In this document: piece after piece, positions 17,581 to 26,168 of the stretch
Layout of the letters: each line of letters opens with the position of its first letter
Position numbering within the stretch: position 1 is the stretch's first letter
NCBI GenBank assembly: GCA_947588745.1
Contig: CANPYW010000012.1
Location: forward strand, 1-55,339
Direction: 5' to 3'
Length of the DNA stretch: 55,339 nucleotides
DNA from: Candidatus Gastranaerophilales bacterium
GTDB lineage: Bacteria; Cyanobacteriota; Vampirovibrionia; Gastranaerophilales; Gastranaerophilaceae
The notes under the pieces: model-generated
What the model saw: the letters and a program-made list of their open reading frames with translations, nothing else
What the model was told of the DNA's origin: nothing
Database searches by the model: none
Program-made: the position numbers and the translations under genes

Positions 17581-19074
17581 ATGGATAAATTGAATAACAA
17601 TAAAAGTTTTTTAATTTTAAAGTATTTATTCATATTAGCAACATTTGTTTTCATAATCTATGCCACCGTTACTTGCAGGGGAATATATGAAGACGGTGCT
17701 ATGATTATACTTGAGCAATTAAACAATCTTTCTCACAATGTTTATCAACATCACATAGGTTACTGTGAACATCCACGCTATATAATAGGATATATCACTA
17801 TTATACCTGTATGGATATCTAATATTATAGGATTTTCAGGTAAAAAAACCATTCTTATGGTATACTCTTTTAATCTATTCTTTTTACCCGCATTAATTTT
17901 ATATTGGAATTACCGGATTTCACAAAGAACTAATCGCATTGATATATTCTTTTGGCATTTATTTACATACTGTTTAATGCTCTTAACATTTTCAATATTT
18001 GCCTGCGTTGAAATATATATCGGAGCGGGATTGCATTTTATTATATGGAATTATTTAGCTTCTGAAATACAAATAAAGAAAAGAGATTTGGCTGGTATAT
18101 TATTCTGTCTGGTATGTATGTATGCCACCTATGAATATGTTGTATTTTTAGGCATTATTATCTTTTTGGCACATTTTAGGTATGTTCTTAAAAGTACATC
18201 ATTGAAAAACCAATGCTATAAAACTTTTATAGGCTTTGCCTCACTTGGTGCTTCTCTTTATAATATTTATTATATGATGAACGTTTCAGGCGAAAGCGGT
18301 GAAATCAACAGATTTTTCAAAGAATGTTATGATTTTATGCCGTTTATTTTCAATTTATGCAGTCTGTTTTCAATAATAACAATTATATTACTATTGATTT
18401 TTGTTTGGAAAAAAACACAAATCAATGTAATAACAACTATAGCACTATCATTTATTTATGCTTTGGCATTTTACAGACTTTTAACAATTCCAACAGAATC
18501 AATTTATCCAATGTGGGAACAACATTTTAGAAGCATACCATGCTGGGCTTTACCGCTTATATTCATAATTATGAGTTTATATGACATACTCAAGAAAGAA
18601 ATTAATTATATAAGATTTACAAATTTGATATGCATTGTTTTATTATGCGGAATAACTCAAACAATTTGGCAGATGATAAATACATACTATTGGAACAAAA
18701 ATATCGAATATATGAAAAAAGAAATGGAAAACTGCAAAGAATTATTATATGTTCCCGCTCAACACGAAGAGATTTCGTCGTTCCACAATCAATCATTGAG
18801 AAGATATATCTGGCACGGGGTTTATACCCCTACAGCTTTATTATTTTCGGATGATTATGAACAAAAAACATTACTAATGGTATATGATGTTCAACTCGAT
18901 GAAGGTAATGTTCTAAAACGTGATGCATTATTTGTAAGACACGATAATTCAGGTGTGATGTCCATGACATTTGACAGTATAGTCGATATCAAAAACAAAT
19001 ACTGGGATTTAACAAATTGTGCAAAAGCACTCGATGAATATAACAAAAAAAATCATATTAAAACTAAAGAATAA
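17581..19074 (+). CDS. Polytopic membrane protein of unknown function
   Basis: 497 residues. Many hydrophobic helices fill residues 10-370, for example YLFILATFVFIIYATV, ILFCLVCMYATYEYVVFLGIII and FSIITIILLLIFVW. A soluble C-terminal part (about 380-497) rich in charged residues follows. The overall shape resembles GT-C-type or O-antigen membrane enzymes, but no conserved catalytic motif (such as a clear DxD in the first loop) is certain. EDGAM at about 36-40 lies where a GT-C acidic motif would sit. Unknown; envelope glycan work is only a guess. Confidence 0.6.
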   Translation: MDKLNNNKSFLILKYLFILATFVFIIYATVTCRGIYEDGAMIILEQLNNLSHNVYQHHIGYCEHPRYIIGYITIIPVWISNIIGFSGKKTILMVYSFNLFFLPALILYWNYRISQRTNRIDIFFWHLFTYCLMLLTFSIFACVEIYIGAGLHFIIWNYLASEIQIKKRDLAGILFCLVCMYATYEYVVFLGIIIFLAHFRYVLKSTSLKNQCYKTFIGFASLGASLYNIYYMMNVSGESGEINRFFKECYDFMPFIFNLCSLFSIITIILLLIFVWKKTQINVITTIALSFIYALAFYRLLTIPTESIYPMWEQHFRSIPCWALPLIFIIMSLYDILKKEINYIRFTNLICIVLLCGITQTIWQMINTYYWNKNIEYMKKEMENCKELLYVPAQHEEISSFHNQSLRRYIWHGVYTPTALLFSDDYEQKTLLMVYDVQLDEGNVLKRDALFVRHDNSGVMSMTFDSIVDIKNKYWDLTNCAKALDEYNKKNHIKTKE

Positions 19075-19080
19075 ATCTGA

Positions 19081-19086
19081 TATAAT
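19081..19086 (+). promoter_or_regulatory. -10 box of tilS (leaderless)
   Basis: A perfect TATAAT ends 6 nt before the tilS ATG; TTAAAA lies 17 nt upstream as a weak -35. No SD is present, so the transcript probably starts at the start codon. Confidence 0.5.
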
Positions 19087-19092
19087 GATATT

Positions 19093-20466
19093 ATGGAAAA
19101 AACTGTAGAAAATATAATAAAAAAATATATTGATATTTCTTGCGAATCTACATTCATAGTTGGATTTTCAGGCGGTTGGGATTCAATGTGCCTGTTAGAT
19201 ATTATGAATAAACTATCTAAAAAATATGGTTTTTTGCTTGTTGCAGCTCATCTAAACCACAATTGGAGAGGAAAAGAATCTGAAGCAGAAAAAGAAAGAT
19301 GTTTAGCATTTTGCGAAGAAAACGATATAACATTTATTAGTGATACTTTAGACAAAAATATAAAAGCTTCTGAACTTGTTGCAAGAGAACTCAGATATGA
19401 TTTTTTCAAAAAATGTGCCGAAGAATTTGAAGCAGATGCAATACTAACGGCACACACAAAAAGTGACAATGCAGAAACCATTTTATACAGAATTATTAAA
19501 GGTACAGGATTAAACGGGCTTGAAGGTATCAGAGAGTTAAGAGAACTGGGGAATTTTAAAATCATCAGACCTATATTAAATTTTTCAAGAAAAGATATAG
19601 AAGAATACTGCATAAAAAATGAGCTGTATCCAAACAATGACTCAAGCAATAAAAACACAAAATATGCAAGAAATAACATCAGACATAACATCATGCCCGC
19701 ATTAAGGCTTATTAATCCCAACATTGAGAATTCCTTAATTACCCTTGCCGATATTGCAGCAGGTAATAACAGAGTTATTAATGAATTAATGCAGAATATT
19801 GAAAATCAAATTACAGTAGGTAACAAATGGTTTACGCAAAACTTTTTAATATTAAATTCAGCCATTAAGCAGCATTTCATATACAAATTACTTTTGAATA
19901 ATGAACTTGAACCGAGTTTTGCCCGCATACAGGAACTTCTTAATTTTATTGCAGATAACCAGCAGTCAAAATCGGGCAAGACATTATCCGTTTCAAACGA
20001 AAAACGATTATTTGTTTCACACAAATACATTTATTTTATTAATATAAAAGACATAGAAATAATAACGGAAAATATTCAAATTAATAAACCGGGCGAATAT
20101 GTTTTATCAAATACATATAAAATAACAATCCAAGAATTTAATGAAAAAATCGATAAATTTCCGAAATCAACAAACAACTTTTTATATACCGATTTAAGCA
20201 ATATTGAATTTCCTTTAACATTGAGAACAAGACAGAATGGTGATATTATCCAGCCTTTCGGTATGGAAGGGAAAATGAAACTAAAGAAATATTTTATAAA
20301 TAAAAATATACCGGAACACAACAGAAACAGCATATTATTATTATGTAAAGATAAAGAAGTGCTGTGGGCAAGCGGAATTGGTCTTAGCGAAAAGCTCCGT
20401 TCAAATGGAAATACACCTAAATACAAAATAACTTTGGAGAAAATTAATAATGCCGACATTAGATAA
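19093..20466 (+). CDS. tilS: tRNA(Ile)-lysidine synthetase TilS
   Basis: 457 residues. The PP-loop GFSGGWDSM (about 24-32) binds ATP; the Trp in place of the usual hydrophobic or polar residue at x is tolerated in the family. Further blocks: AAHLNHNWRGKESEAE, ARELRYDFF, TAHTKSDNAET, GLEGI and NDSSN...YARNNIRHNIMPAL. The C-terminal TilS domains end with the RSNGNTPKYK region. The enzyme makes lysidine at C34 of the AUA-reading tRNA. It overlaps hpt by 17 nt, the classic tilS-hpt pairing. Confidence 0.95.
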   Translation: MEKTVENIIKKYIDISCESTFIVGFSGGWDSMCLLDIMNKLSKKYGFLLVAAHLNHNWRGKESEAEKERCLAFCEENDITFISDTLDKNIKASELVARELRYDFFKKCAEEFEADAILTAHTKSDNAETILYRIIKGTGLNGLEGIRELRELGNFKIIRPILNFSRKDIEEYCIKNELYPNNDSSNKNTKYARNNIRHNIMPALRLINPNIENSLITLADIAAGNNRVINELMQNIENQITVGNKWFTQNFLILNSAIKQHFIYKLLLNNELEPSFARIQELLNFIADNQQSKSGKTLSVSNEKRLFVSHKYIYFINIKDIEIITENIQINKPGEYVLSNTYKITIQEFNEKIDKFPKSTNNFLYTDLSNIEFPLTLRTRQNGDIIQPFGMEGKMKLKKYFINKNIPEHNRNSILLLCKDKEVLWASGIGLSEKLRSNGNTPKYKITLEKINNADIR

Positions 20467-20995
20467 ACCTTTATCCGATTTAAAAATATTGATTACCGAG
20501 CAAGAAATACAATCAAAATTAACTGTATTGGCACAAGAAATTGAAAAAATTTATCCTCAAGATGAAGAAATATACATAATTTGTGTATTAAAAGGTTCTG
20601 TAATGTTTTGTGCGGATTTGGTTAAACACTTTAAACACAATGTACAAATGGAATTTATAAGAATTTCGAGTTACGGGCATGAAACAAAATCTACAAATAA
20701 TTTGCAGGCAATAGATTTAACACTGCCTAATTTACAGGATAAAAACGTACTAATAGTAGAAGACATTATAGATACAGGACTGACAGCCCGTTTTTTAACA
20801 GATTTATTTAAAATAAAACATCATCCTAAAAAGCTGGCTTTCGTTTCATTACTTAATAAAAAATGTGCAAGACAAATTGAAATAGAACCTGATTTATACG
20901 GTTTTGAAGTTGACGATAAATTTCTTGTAGGATACGGACTTGATTATAAAGGATATTACAGGAACTTACCTTATATAGGATACTTTCCTGTTTAA
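20450..20995 (+). CDS. hpt: Hypoxanthine-guanine phosphoribosyltransferase
   Basis: 181 residues, typical length. The PRPP-binding motif VEDIIDTG is at 103-110, with CVLKGSVMFCADL upstream and LVGYGLDYKGYYRNLPYIG at the C-terminus. It salvages hypoxanthine and guanine to IMP and GMP. Its start lies inside the 3' end of tilS, so it is probably co-transcribed from the tilS promoter. Confidence 0.95.
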   Translation: MPTLDKPLSDLKILITEQEIQSKLTVLAQEIEKIYPQDEEIYIICVLKGSVMFCADLVKHFKHNVQMEFIRISSYGHETKSTNNLQAIDLTLPNLQDKNVLIVEDIIDTGLTARFLTDLFKIKHHPKKLAFVSLLNKKCARQIEIEPDLYGFEVDDKFLVGYGLDYKGYYRNLPYIGYFPV

Positions 20996-21165
20996 TCAAA
21001 GAAATTTTTAAATTGAAACAATATAAAACCTATACGGGAACGTATTAATTCATTATTACATATTATTTGCTTTTTAGTAATTTTATGTTTTTGGGCGTAA
21101 TCTTTTATATTAGATTTTATACGGTTCAAATCGCTAAATAAAATTAATTCAGAACTTACCGACAT
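20992..21165 (-). CDS. Possible small protein (57 aa)
   Basis: An open frame of 57 codons, MSVSSELILFSDLNRIKSNI..., converging on hpt with a 3-base overlap of stop regions. Its sequence is Lys/Ile/Asn-rich with two amphipathic helix-like parts and an aromatic C-terminus. The only SD-like sequence (AAGG) is about 13 nt before the ATG, which is too far. It resembles no family I know. The rest of this 323-nt region (21166-21318) is A/T-rich with no other signal. Confidence 0.3.
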   Translation of the reverse strand: MSVSSELILFSDLNRIKSNIKDYAQKHKITKKQIICNNELIRSRIGFILFQFKNFFD

Positions 21166-21318
21166 ATTATAAATAAAACCTTACTCCACATTCATATATT
21201 AATAAAGTAATTTAATATAAAAAATTTAACAAATTTTAAGCAAATTGTTACAAAGATTAAATAAAAATTCAATCATAATAATGATTGAATAAAGATAGAT
21301 GGAATGGATAGTTGATAG

Positions 21319-21978
21319 TTAAACGAGATTAGATTTTACCGCCAAAACAGCAGCCTGAACTCTATCTTGCACGCCCAGTTTTTGAAGTAGACTGCATACG
21401 TGTGCTTTAGCGGTATGAACACTAACAATTAATTTGCGGGCAATTTCAACATTGCTGTCACCGTTAACAAGATGTTTTAAGACTTCCTTTTCTCTGGAAG
21501 TCAGATGTACATTAATTTTGGAATGCAAATTAGAATGCCTAAACATATTTAGTGCTGTTTCAGAAGCTTCAGGGTCAACCCAACAAACACCTTTAGCCAC
21601 ATTACGAATAACAACTGATAAAGTATCGGGAGAAATATTTTTATTACAATAAGCATTCGCACCGGAGCTTAAAACAGACATCACAACATTTGAACTGTTA
21701 TGTTCAGTTAAAACAATAATTTTAGTATCTTGAGATATTTTTTTAATCTTTTCCATAGATGATTGAATATTTTCACCAAGAGTATAAAAATTCATCAAAA
21801 TAATATCAGGTTTATAATTTTGGGTTAAATTAAAAGTATTAGATAGAGTATCAGCCTCGCCGACAATGACAATATTTTTAAAAGAACTTAATACCTCACG
21901 AATGCCGATACGGGAAATACTACAGCTTTCTACCAATAACAGAGATATCGGTTCATCATTTTTATCAGATATACGCAT
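21319..21978 (-). CDS. NarL/LuxR-type regulator with degenerate receiver
   Basis: 219 residues: a CheY-like receiver domain (about 10-125) and a LuxR helix-turn-helix (about 155-215, LTSREKEVLKHLVNGDSNVEIARKL...VKAHVCSLLQKLGVQDR). The phospho-acceptor Asp is replaced by Asn63 in IILMNFYTL, and the first acidic pocket reads VESC instead of the usual acidic pair. Phosphorylation is therefore unlikely, and activity may be set by expression or another ligand. The frame runs to 22032, but the ATG at 21978 matches the domain start. A hairpin at 22038-22070 lies in its leader. It is divergent from the cI-like gene. Confidence 0.88.
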   Translation of the reverse strand: MRISDKNDEPISLLLVESCSISRIGIREVLSSFKNIVIVGEADTLSNTFNLTQNYKPDIILMNFYTLGENIQSSMEKIKKISQDTKIIVLTEHNSSNVVMSVLSSGANAYCNKNISPDTLSVVIRNVAKGVCWVDPEASETALNMFRHSNLHSKINVHLTSREKEVLKHLVNGDSNVEIARKLIVSVHTAKAHVCSLLQKLGVQDRVQAAVLAVKSNLV

Positions 21979-22037
21979 TATAAAATTAATCTCCCCAATT
22001 ATAATAAACAAGTTGCAATAACGGCAACTCAAACGTT

Positions 22038-22070
22038 ATACAAGAAAAACCAAAACCGTTTGGCTTGTAT
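22038..22070. promoter_or_regulatory. Inverted repeat between divergent regulators
   Basis: ATACAAG ... CTTGTAT encloses CCAAA/TTTGG, an imperfect hairpin with a 5-nt bulge. It lies between the NarL-type gene and the cI-like gene and could be an operator or leader hairpin. Confidence 0.35.
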
Positions 22071-22165
22071 GACAATTTTTATTAATGTGCTAGAATTATC
22101 TTACCTAGTGTATAGTACAACTAAGTCGTTTCTATGTCAATAATTTTTTATTACAAGAGGTGAAA

Positions 22166-22825
22166 ATGAAAGATAAAATTAAGCAAATTAGATTGGAACT
22201 TAAAATGTCACAAGGGGATTTTGCCCGGAAAATTAATATTATTCAACAGCAGCTTAGTAAATATGAACGGGGCGAAAATAAACCTTCGGCAGAATTTTTA
22301 ACAAAATTAGTAAAAGAAATAAATGTTAATATCAACTGGCTGCTTACAGGAGAAGGTGAAATGTTTATCACGCCAAAATTCAATCCCGATGTAGTGGAAA
22401 TTGAATATTATGAAAATCCGGCTTTAACTGATATAATCAGAAATCCAGATATTAAAAGTGTTTGGCTTGATAAAAATTTAATCAGAAACATTTGGAGAAA
22501 AAACGAAAAAAATCTTAAAATTTTACAAATGCCGGGTGATTACATGCGAGGCAGACTCAATGATTTTACAATAAACAACAAGGACATAGTATTAATTGAT
22601 ACTTCATCCACAAATGTTTCTTTATCCGGAATTTATGCTTATACAACGCAAAATGAACAATTTCTTTTCATTAAAGCAATTCAGCGTCTGGCAAACGGAG
22701 CTTTAAAATTTAATATAAATAACGAAAATTATCAATGCAGCACATATTATCCTGATGAATTAAAGAAAATAGACTTTAAAGTTTTAGGGCGAGTCGTTAA
22801 AAATCTTTCCAGTTATCTGGATTAA
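22166..22825 (+). CDS. cI/LexA-like repressor with inactive S24 domain
   Basis: 219 residues. An XRE helix-turn-helix fills about 1-62 (MSQGDFARKINIIQQQLSKYERGENKPS), followed by an S24/peptidase-like domain (about 118-215). The region corresponding to the catalytic GDSM reads GDYM (Tyr126), so the Ser nucleophile is missing, though a Lys (K170 in FIKAIQR) sits at the dyad position. It should bind DNA but not self-cleave. The ATG at 22166 has AAGAGG 5 nt upstream; a GTG at 22160 is rejected. No other phage genes are near, so this looks like a host regulator. Confidence 0.85.
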   Translation: MKDKIKQIRLELKMSQGDFARKINIIQQQLSKYERGENKPSAEFLTKLVKEINVNINWLLTGEGEMFITPKFNPDVVEIEYYENPALTDIIRNPDIKSVWLDKNLIRNIWRKNEKNLKILQMPGDYMRGRLNDFTINNKDIVLIDTSSTNVSLSGIYAYTTQNEQFLFIKAIQRLANGALKFNINNENYQCSTYYPDELKKIDFKVLGRVVKNLSSYLD

Positions 22826-23514
22826 TCTGAAAATCTATATTTAATCAATGCAAAAATAGCGTGCAAACCATCTTTCCAATTTATTTTTTTGCCCTCATCA
22901 TGGCTTCGTCCTTTATAGGAAATAGGCACTTCTTTAAATTTTAATTTTTGTTTTAATATTTTAGACGTAATTTCAGGTTCAAAATCAAAACGATTAGATT
23001 TTATGCTTATATTTTGAATATACTCACGCTTAAATGCTTTATAGCACGTTTCCATATCTGTAACACAAGAACCAAATAATATATTGGTCAAAAATGTAAG
23101 AAATTGATTGGCTATTTTATTTTTTAACATAAAATGTTCAAGATTTTCTTTGCTTAAGAACCTTGAACCATATACCACATCTGCTTCATTATTTATTAAT
23201 AAAGGCAAAAGCCTGTCATAATCATCAGGTTGATATTCAAAATCAGCATCCTGAATTACTACATAATCACCCGTTGCTTCTTTTACCGCTGTTCTTATTG
23301 CTGCACCCTTACCTTGATTTTTAGCATGAAATAATACCTTATATTCATGTTGCATTTCACGCAAAATTTCGGTACTTCCGTCGGATGAAGCGTCATCAAC
23401 AAGTATAATTTCTTTGGTTAATCCGCAAAATTGAGCTTTTTCAACCATTTTTACAAGTTCTTTCAGCGTATCTTTTTCATTATAAACAGGTATAATTATT
23501 GAAACTTTCTGCAT
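22822..23514 (-). CDS. Glycosyltransferase family 2 (dolichyl/polyprenyl-P type)
   Basis: 230 residues. The GT-A fold is shown by VSIIIPVYNEKDTLKEL, VDDASSDGSTEIL, NQGKGAAIRTA and the metal-binding QDADFEYQP. TDMETCYKAFKREYI and RFDFEPEIT are typical of DPM1-like enzymes, which move a sugar from a nucleotide donor to a polyprenyl phosphate. There is no C-terminal membrane domain. It ends 4 nt inside the convergent cI-like gene. Confidence 0.88.
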   Translation of the reverse strand: MQKVSIIIPVYNEKDTLKELVKMVEKAQFCGLTKEIILVDDASSDGSTEILREMQHEYKVLFHAKNQGKGAAIRTAVKEATGDYVVIQDADFEYQPDDYDRLLPLLINNEADVVYGSRFLSKENLEHFMLKNKIANQFLTFLTNILFGSCVTDMETCYKAFKREYIQNISIKSNRFDFEPEITSKILKQKLKFKEVPISYKGRSHDEGKKINWKDGLHAIFALIKYRFSD

Positions 23515-23583
23515 TTTTCATTTTCTATATTAAATCTGATAAATATATTGTATAATATTTATGTTAGTTTGTTAAGGATAGTT

Positions 23584-25446
23584 ATGGTAAAAAAACAAGC
23601 AGAAATTTTTACTGAGGACACAAATTCGCTAGAAAAAGCAGAATCAGCCTTATCTGATTCGCTGGTTTTTATCTCATCTCAAAATTACAAAGAAGCTGCT
23701 AATAAATTATCTCTTGCCCACAAGCTATTTTTAGCACATAAAAATATAGACAAAGTTTCAATTTGCCTTTCTTTAACAGCTCTTTTAAAATACATCATCA
23801 AAGAAGAAAACTATTATAAGTCATTACTTTTGCTTGAAGATTCAAAATTTTTGGCAGAAAGTTCAAACAATAAGTTTGCTATATCCATTAACAAATTTGC
23901 ATTTGCTCAAATATATTTTTTGGAAAAAAAATTTAATGATGTAATAATTTCACTCGCAGATTACATATACCAGCTTGAAAAAATTCCTTTCATATTTGTC
24001 AAAGCATTGAATTTAATGACTATTACTTATCTTAATTTAAAAAATCCGCAAAAGGCTAAAATATATTTTGAACAGGCAATTCACTATTCAAAAATTTATA
24101 ATTTAAAACAACAATATGAAGAATTAAATAAATTATCAGAAAATTTTACTAACTTAAATACAAATAATAAATCATACGTCAAACAAAATTCGACATTAAT
24201 ATATGCACTATCAACAATCGCAAGAAGTGTAAACACGCAAACAAACCTTGATAAACTGCTCAATATAATTGCCGAGCAAACAAGGATTGTGCTTAATGCC
24301 GACCGTTGCAGCGTTTTTCTTTACGATAAAAAAACAGACGAACTTTGGTCTAAAATTGCACTTGGTATAGGCAGTGAAGAAATAAGATTTCCGGCAAATA
24401 AAGGATTTGCGGGACACGTTTTTCAGACAGGAGAAACAATTAGGATTAAAGACGCCTATAAAGATAAAAGATTTAATAAGGATATTGATAAACATACAGG
24501 CTACAAAACATATAATATATTATGTATGCCAATCAGAAACATAAAATTTGAGATAATTGGCGTATTTCAGGTTTTAAATAAGAAAAACGGTGATTTTACA
24601 ACATCGGATGAAGATATTCTGCTTGCTATAGGTACAAATGCCGGAATAGCGATTGAAAATAATTTATTATTTAAAATTCAGCAGCAAATGCTTGAAGAAC
24701 AACAACAGCTGTTTGCAGAATTCATAGATACACTTGCCGCTTCAATAGATGCAAGAGATAAAATTACATTAGGTCATTCCACAAGAGTTAAAATGTATGC
24801 GGAATTAATTTCAAAGCAGTTAAATTTAACTAAAGATACCGCAGAAATTATAGCAAAAGCCGCAATGCTGCATGATATCGGCAAAATAGGAATAAAAGAT
24901 GCCGTATTACAAAAAAAGGGTGCTTTAACAAAAAAAGAATATGAACAAATTAAAGAACACGTAAAAATCACTTACGAAATTTTAAGAAAAACTAATCTAA
25001 ACTCATTTTTTAAGGAAATTGCGGAAATAGCTGCATCTCACCACGAAAAATATGACGGAACAGGTTATTTCAGAGGTTTAAAAGGAGAAGAAATTCCTTT
25101 TGGAGGAAGAATACTTGCCGTTTGTGATGTATTTGATGCCATAACATCAGTAAGGCATTATCGTGACAGAATGCCGATGAAAGAAGCACTTAAAATATTG
25201 GATGACGGCAGAAATAAACATTTTGACGGTAATATAGTCGATGCATTTTTTTCGATTTCCTGCGACAATATAATGGATGTATTAATAAGTGATTATGAAA
25301 CGGAAATTCAGGAAAAAGACCGTAAAATACTTTCAGATATAACATTAGGCGAACTTTTTAAAATATTTAACAAAGAAAACCCGGCAAAAAAAGAATTAAA
25401 CATCATAAATATGTTTAATTCGTATTATTTGAGAAACAATTCTTGA
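23584..25446 (+). CDS. TPR-GAF-HD-GYP cyclic-di-GMP phosphodiesterase
   Basis: About 620 residues. The N-terminal part (20-190) is helical and TPR-like. A GAF domain follows (about 205-365, NADRCSVFLYD, GFAGHVFQTGE), then an HD-GYP domain (about 385-550) with H430-D431 in MLHDIGKIG and HHEKYDGTGYFRGLKGEEIP from H486. HD-GYP enzymes hydrolyse c-di-GMP; key residues look intact, so it is probably active and controlled by the GAF ligand. The ATG at 23584 follows AAGGAT; an upstream ATG at 23548 overlaps a TATAAT promoter. It is followed after 7 nt by a response regulator. Confidence 0.9.
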   Translation: MVKKQAEIFTEDTNSLEKAESALSDSLVFISSQNYKEAANKLSLAHKLFLAHKNIDKVSICLSLTALLKYIIKEENYYKSLLLLEDSKFLAESSNNKFAISINKFAFAQIYFLEKKFNDVIISLADYIYQLEKIPFIFVKALNLMTITYLNLKNPQKAKIYFEQAIHYSKIYNLKQQYEELNKLSENFTNLNTNNKSYVKQNSTLIYALSTIARSVNTQTNLDKLLNIIAEQTRIVLNADRCSVFLYDKKTDELWSKIALGIGSEEIRFPANKGFAGHVFQTGETIRIKDAYKDKRFNKDIDKHTGYKTYNILCMPIRNIKFEIIGVFQVLNKKNGDFTTSDEDILLAIGTNAGIAIENNLLFKIQQQMLEEQQQLFAEFIDTLAASIDARDKITLGHSTRVKMYAELISKQLNLTKDTAEIIAKAAMLHDIGKIGIKDAVLQKKGALTKKEYEQIKEHVKITYEILRKTNLNSFFKEIAEIAASHHEKYDGTGYFRGLKGEEIPFGGRILAVCDVFDAITSVRHYRDRMPMKEALKILDDGRNKHFDGNIVDAFFSISCDNIMDVLISDYETEIQEKDRKILSDITLGELFKIFNKENPAKKELNIINMFNSYYLRNNS

Positions 25447-25453
25447 GGTTGGA

Positions 25454-26098
25454 ATGTACAAAATATTAATCATTGAAGATCACGCTTTAACAAGGTTTGG
25501 CTTAAAAACAGCTTTAGAATCAAAGCCATATATTAGCGAAATTTTTGAAGCTTCAAACGCTGAAGATGCAATTGAAATCATTAAAAATACTCATATTGAT
25601 ACCGTTGTGATGGATTTAGGCTTGCCCAATATGAACGGAATTCAAGCTTCTGAAGAAATACACAAAATTAATAAAGACATTAAAATTATTATATTAACAT
25701 CACATAATAACAAGCAAGAAGTACTTAACTCAGTTAAAGCGGGAGCAAGAGCATACTGTTCAAAAGATATAAACCCGGAACAGCTTGCGGATGTTCTTCT
25801 TTCCGTTACTGAAGGTGCAATCTGGTTTGATTCAAAAGTTGCGGATGTTATTCTGGATGAGCTTTTAAAAGATAACAATCTTTATTCTGTTAATATTTCA
25901 GATGAATACAACCTTACGGACAGAGAAAAAGAAGTGCTTAACTTTATTTGCAACGGATTAAACAACAGTGAAATATCAAAACTCCTTGATGTAAGTGTAA
26001 ATACGGTTAAAGTTCACGTCAGCAGTATTATCCAAAAATTAAATGTAGAAGACCGAACACAAATTATAGTTAAGGCTTTTAAAGGCAGCTTAATCTAA
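25454..26098 (+). CDS. NarL/LuxR-family response regulator
   Basis: 214 residues. The receiver has the full acidic set (IIEDH, D54 in VVMDLGLPNMNG, Lys in CSKDI) and a LuxR HTH at about 150-210 (LTDREKEVLNFICNGLNNSEISKLL). It is closely related in sequence to the regulator at 21319, e.g. the shared SSIIQKL/SLLQKL...VEDR/VQDR ending, but keeps its phosphorylation site. It lies 7 nt behind the HD-GYP gene. No partner histidine kinase is adjacent. Confidence 0.92.
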   Translation: MYKILIIEDHALTRFGLKTALESKPYISEIFEASNAEDAIEIIKNTHIDTVVMDLGLPNMNGIQASEEIHKINKDIKIIILTSHNNKQEVLNSVKAGARAYCSKDINPEQLADVLLSVTEGAIWFDSKVADVILDELLKDNNLYSVNISDEYNLTDREKEVLNFICNGLNNSEISKLLDVSVNTVKVHVSSIIQKLNVEDRTQIIVKAFKGSLI

Positions 26099-26102
26099 AT
26101 CC

Positions 26103-26148
26103 AAAAAATTTAACTTCCCCTTATAATAAGAAGAAGTCAAATTTTTAT
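26103..26148. terminator. Bidirectional terminator
   Basis: An imperfect stem, TTTAACTTC..CTTAT / ATAAG..GAAGTCAAA, is flanked by A-runs on the left and T-runs on the right. It lies between the convergent response regulator and asnS. Confidence 0.7.
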
Positions 26149-26168
26149 TATCTATTCAAAACAAATAT

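Noticed and set aside
22160-22825. Prophage immunity region
   Set aside because: Only a repressor-like gene is present; there is no integrase, excisionase, structural or lysis gene nearby.
23548-23583. N-terminal extension of the HD-GYP protein
   Set aside because: A TATAAT promoter box lies inside it (23551-23556), and an SD-preceded ATG follows at 23584.
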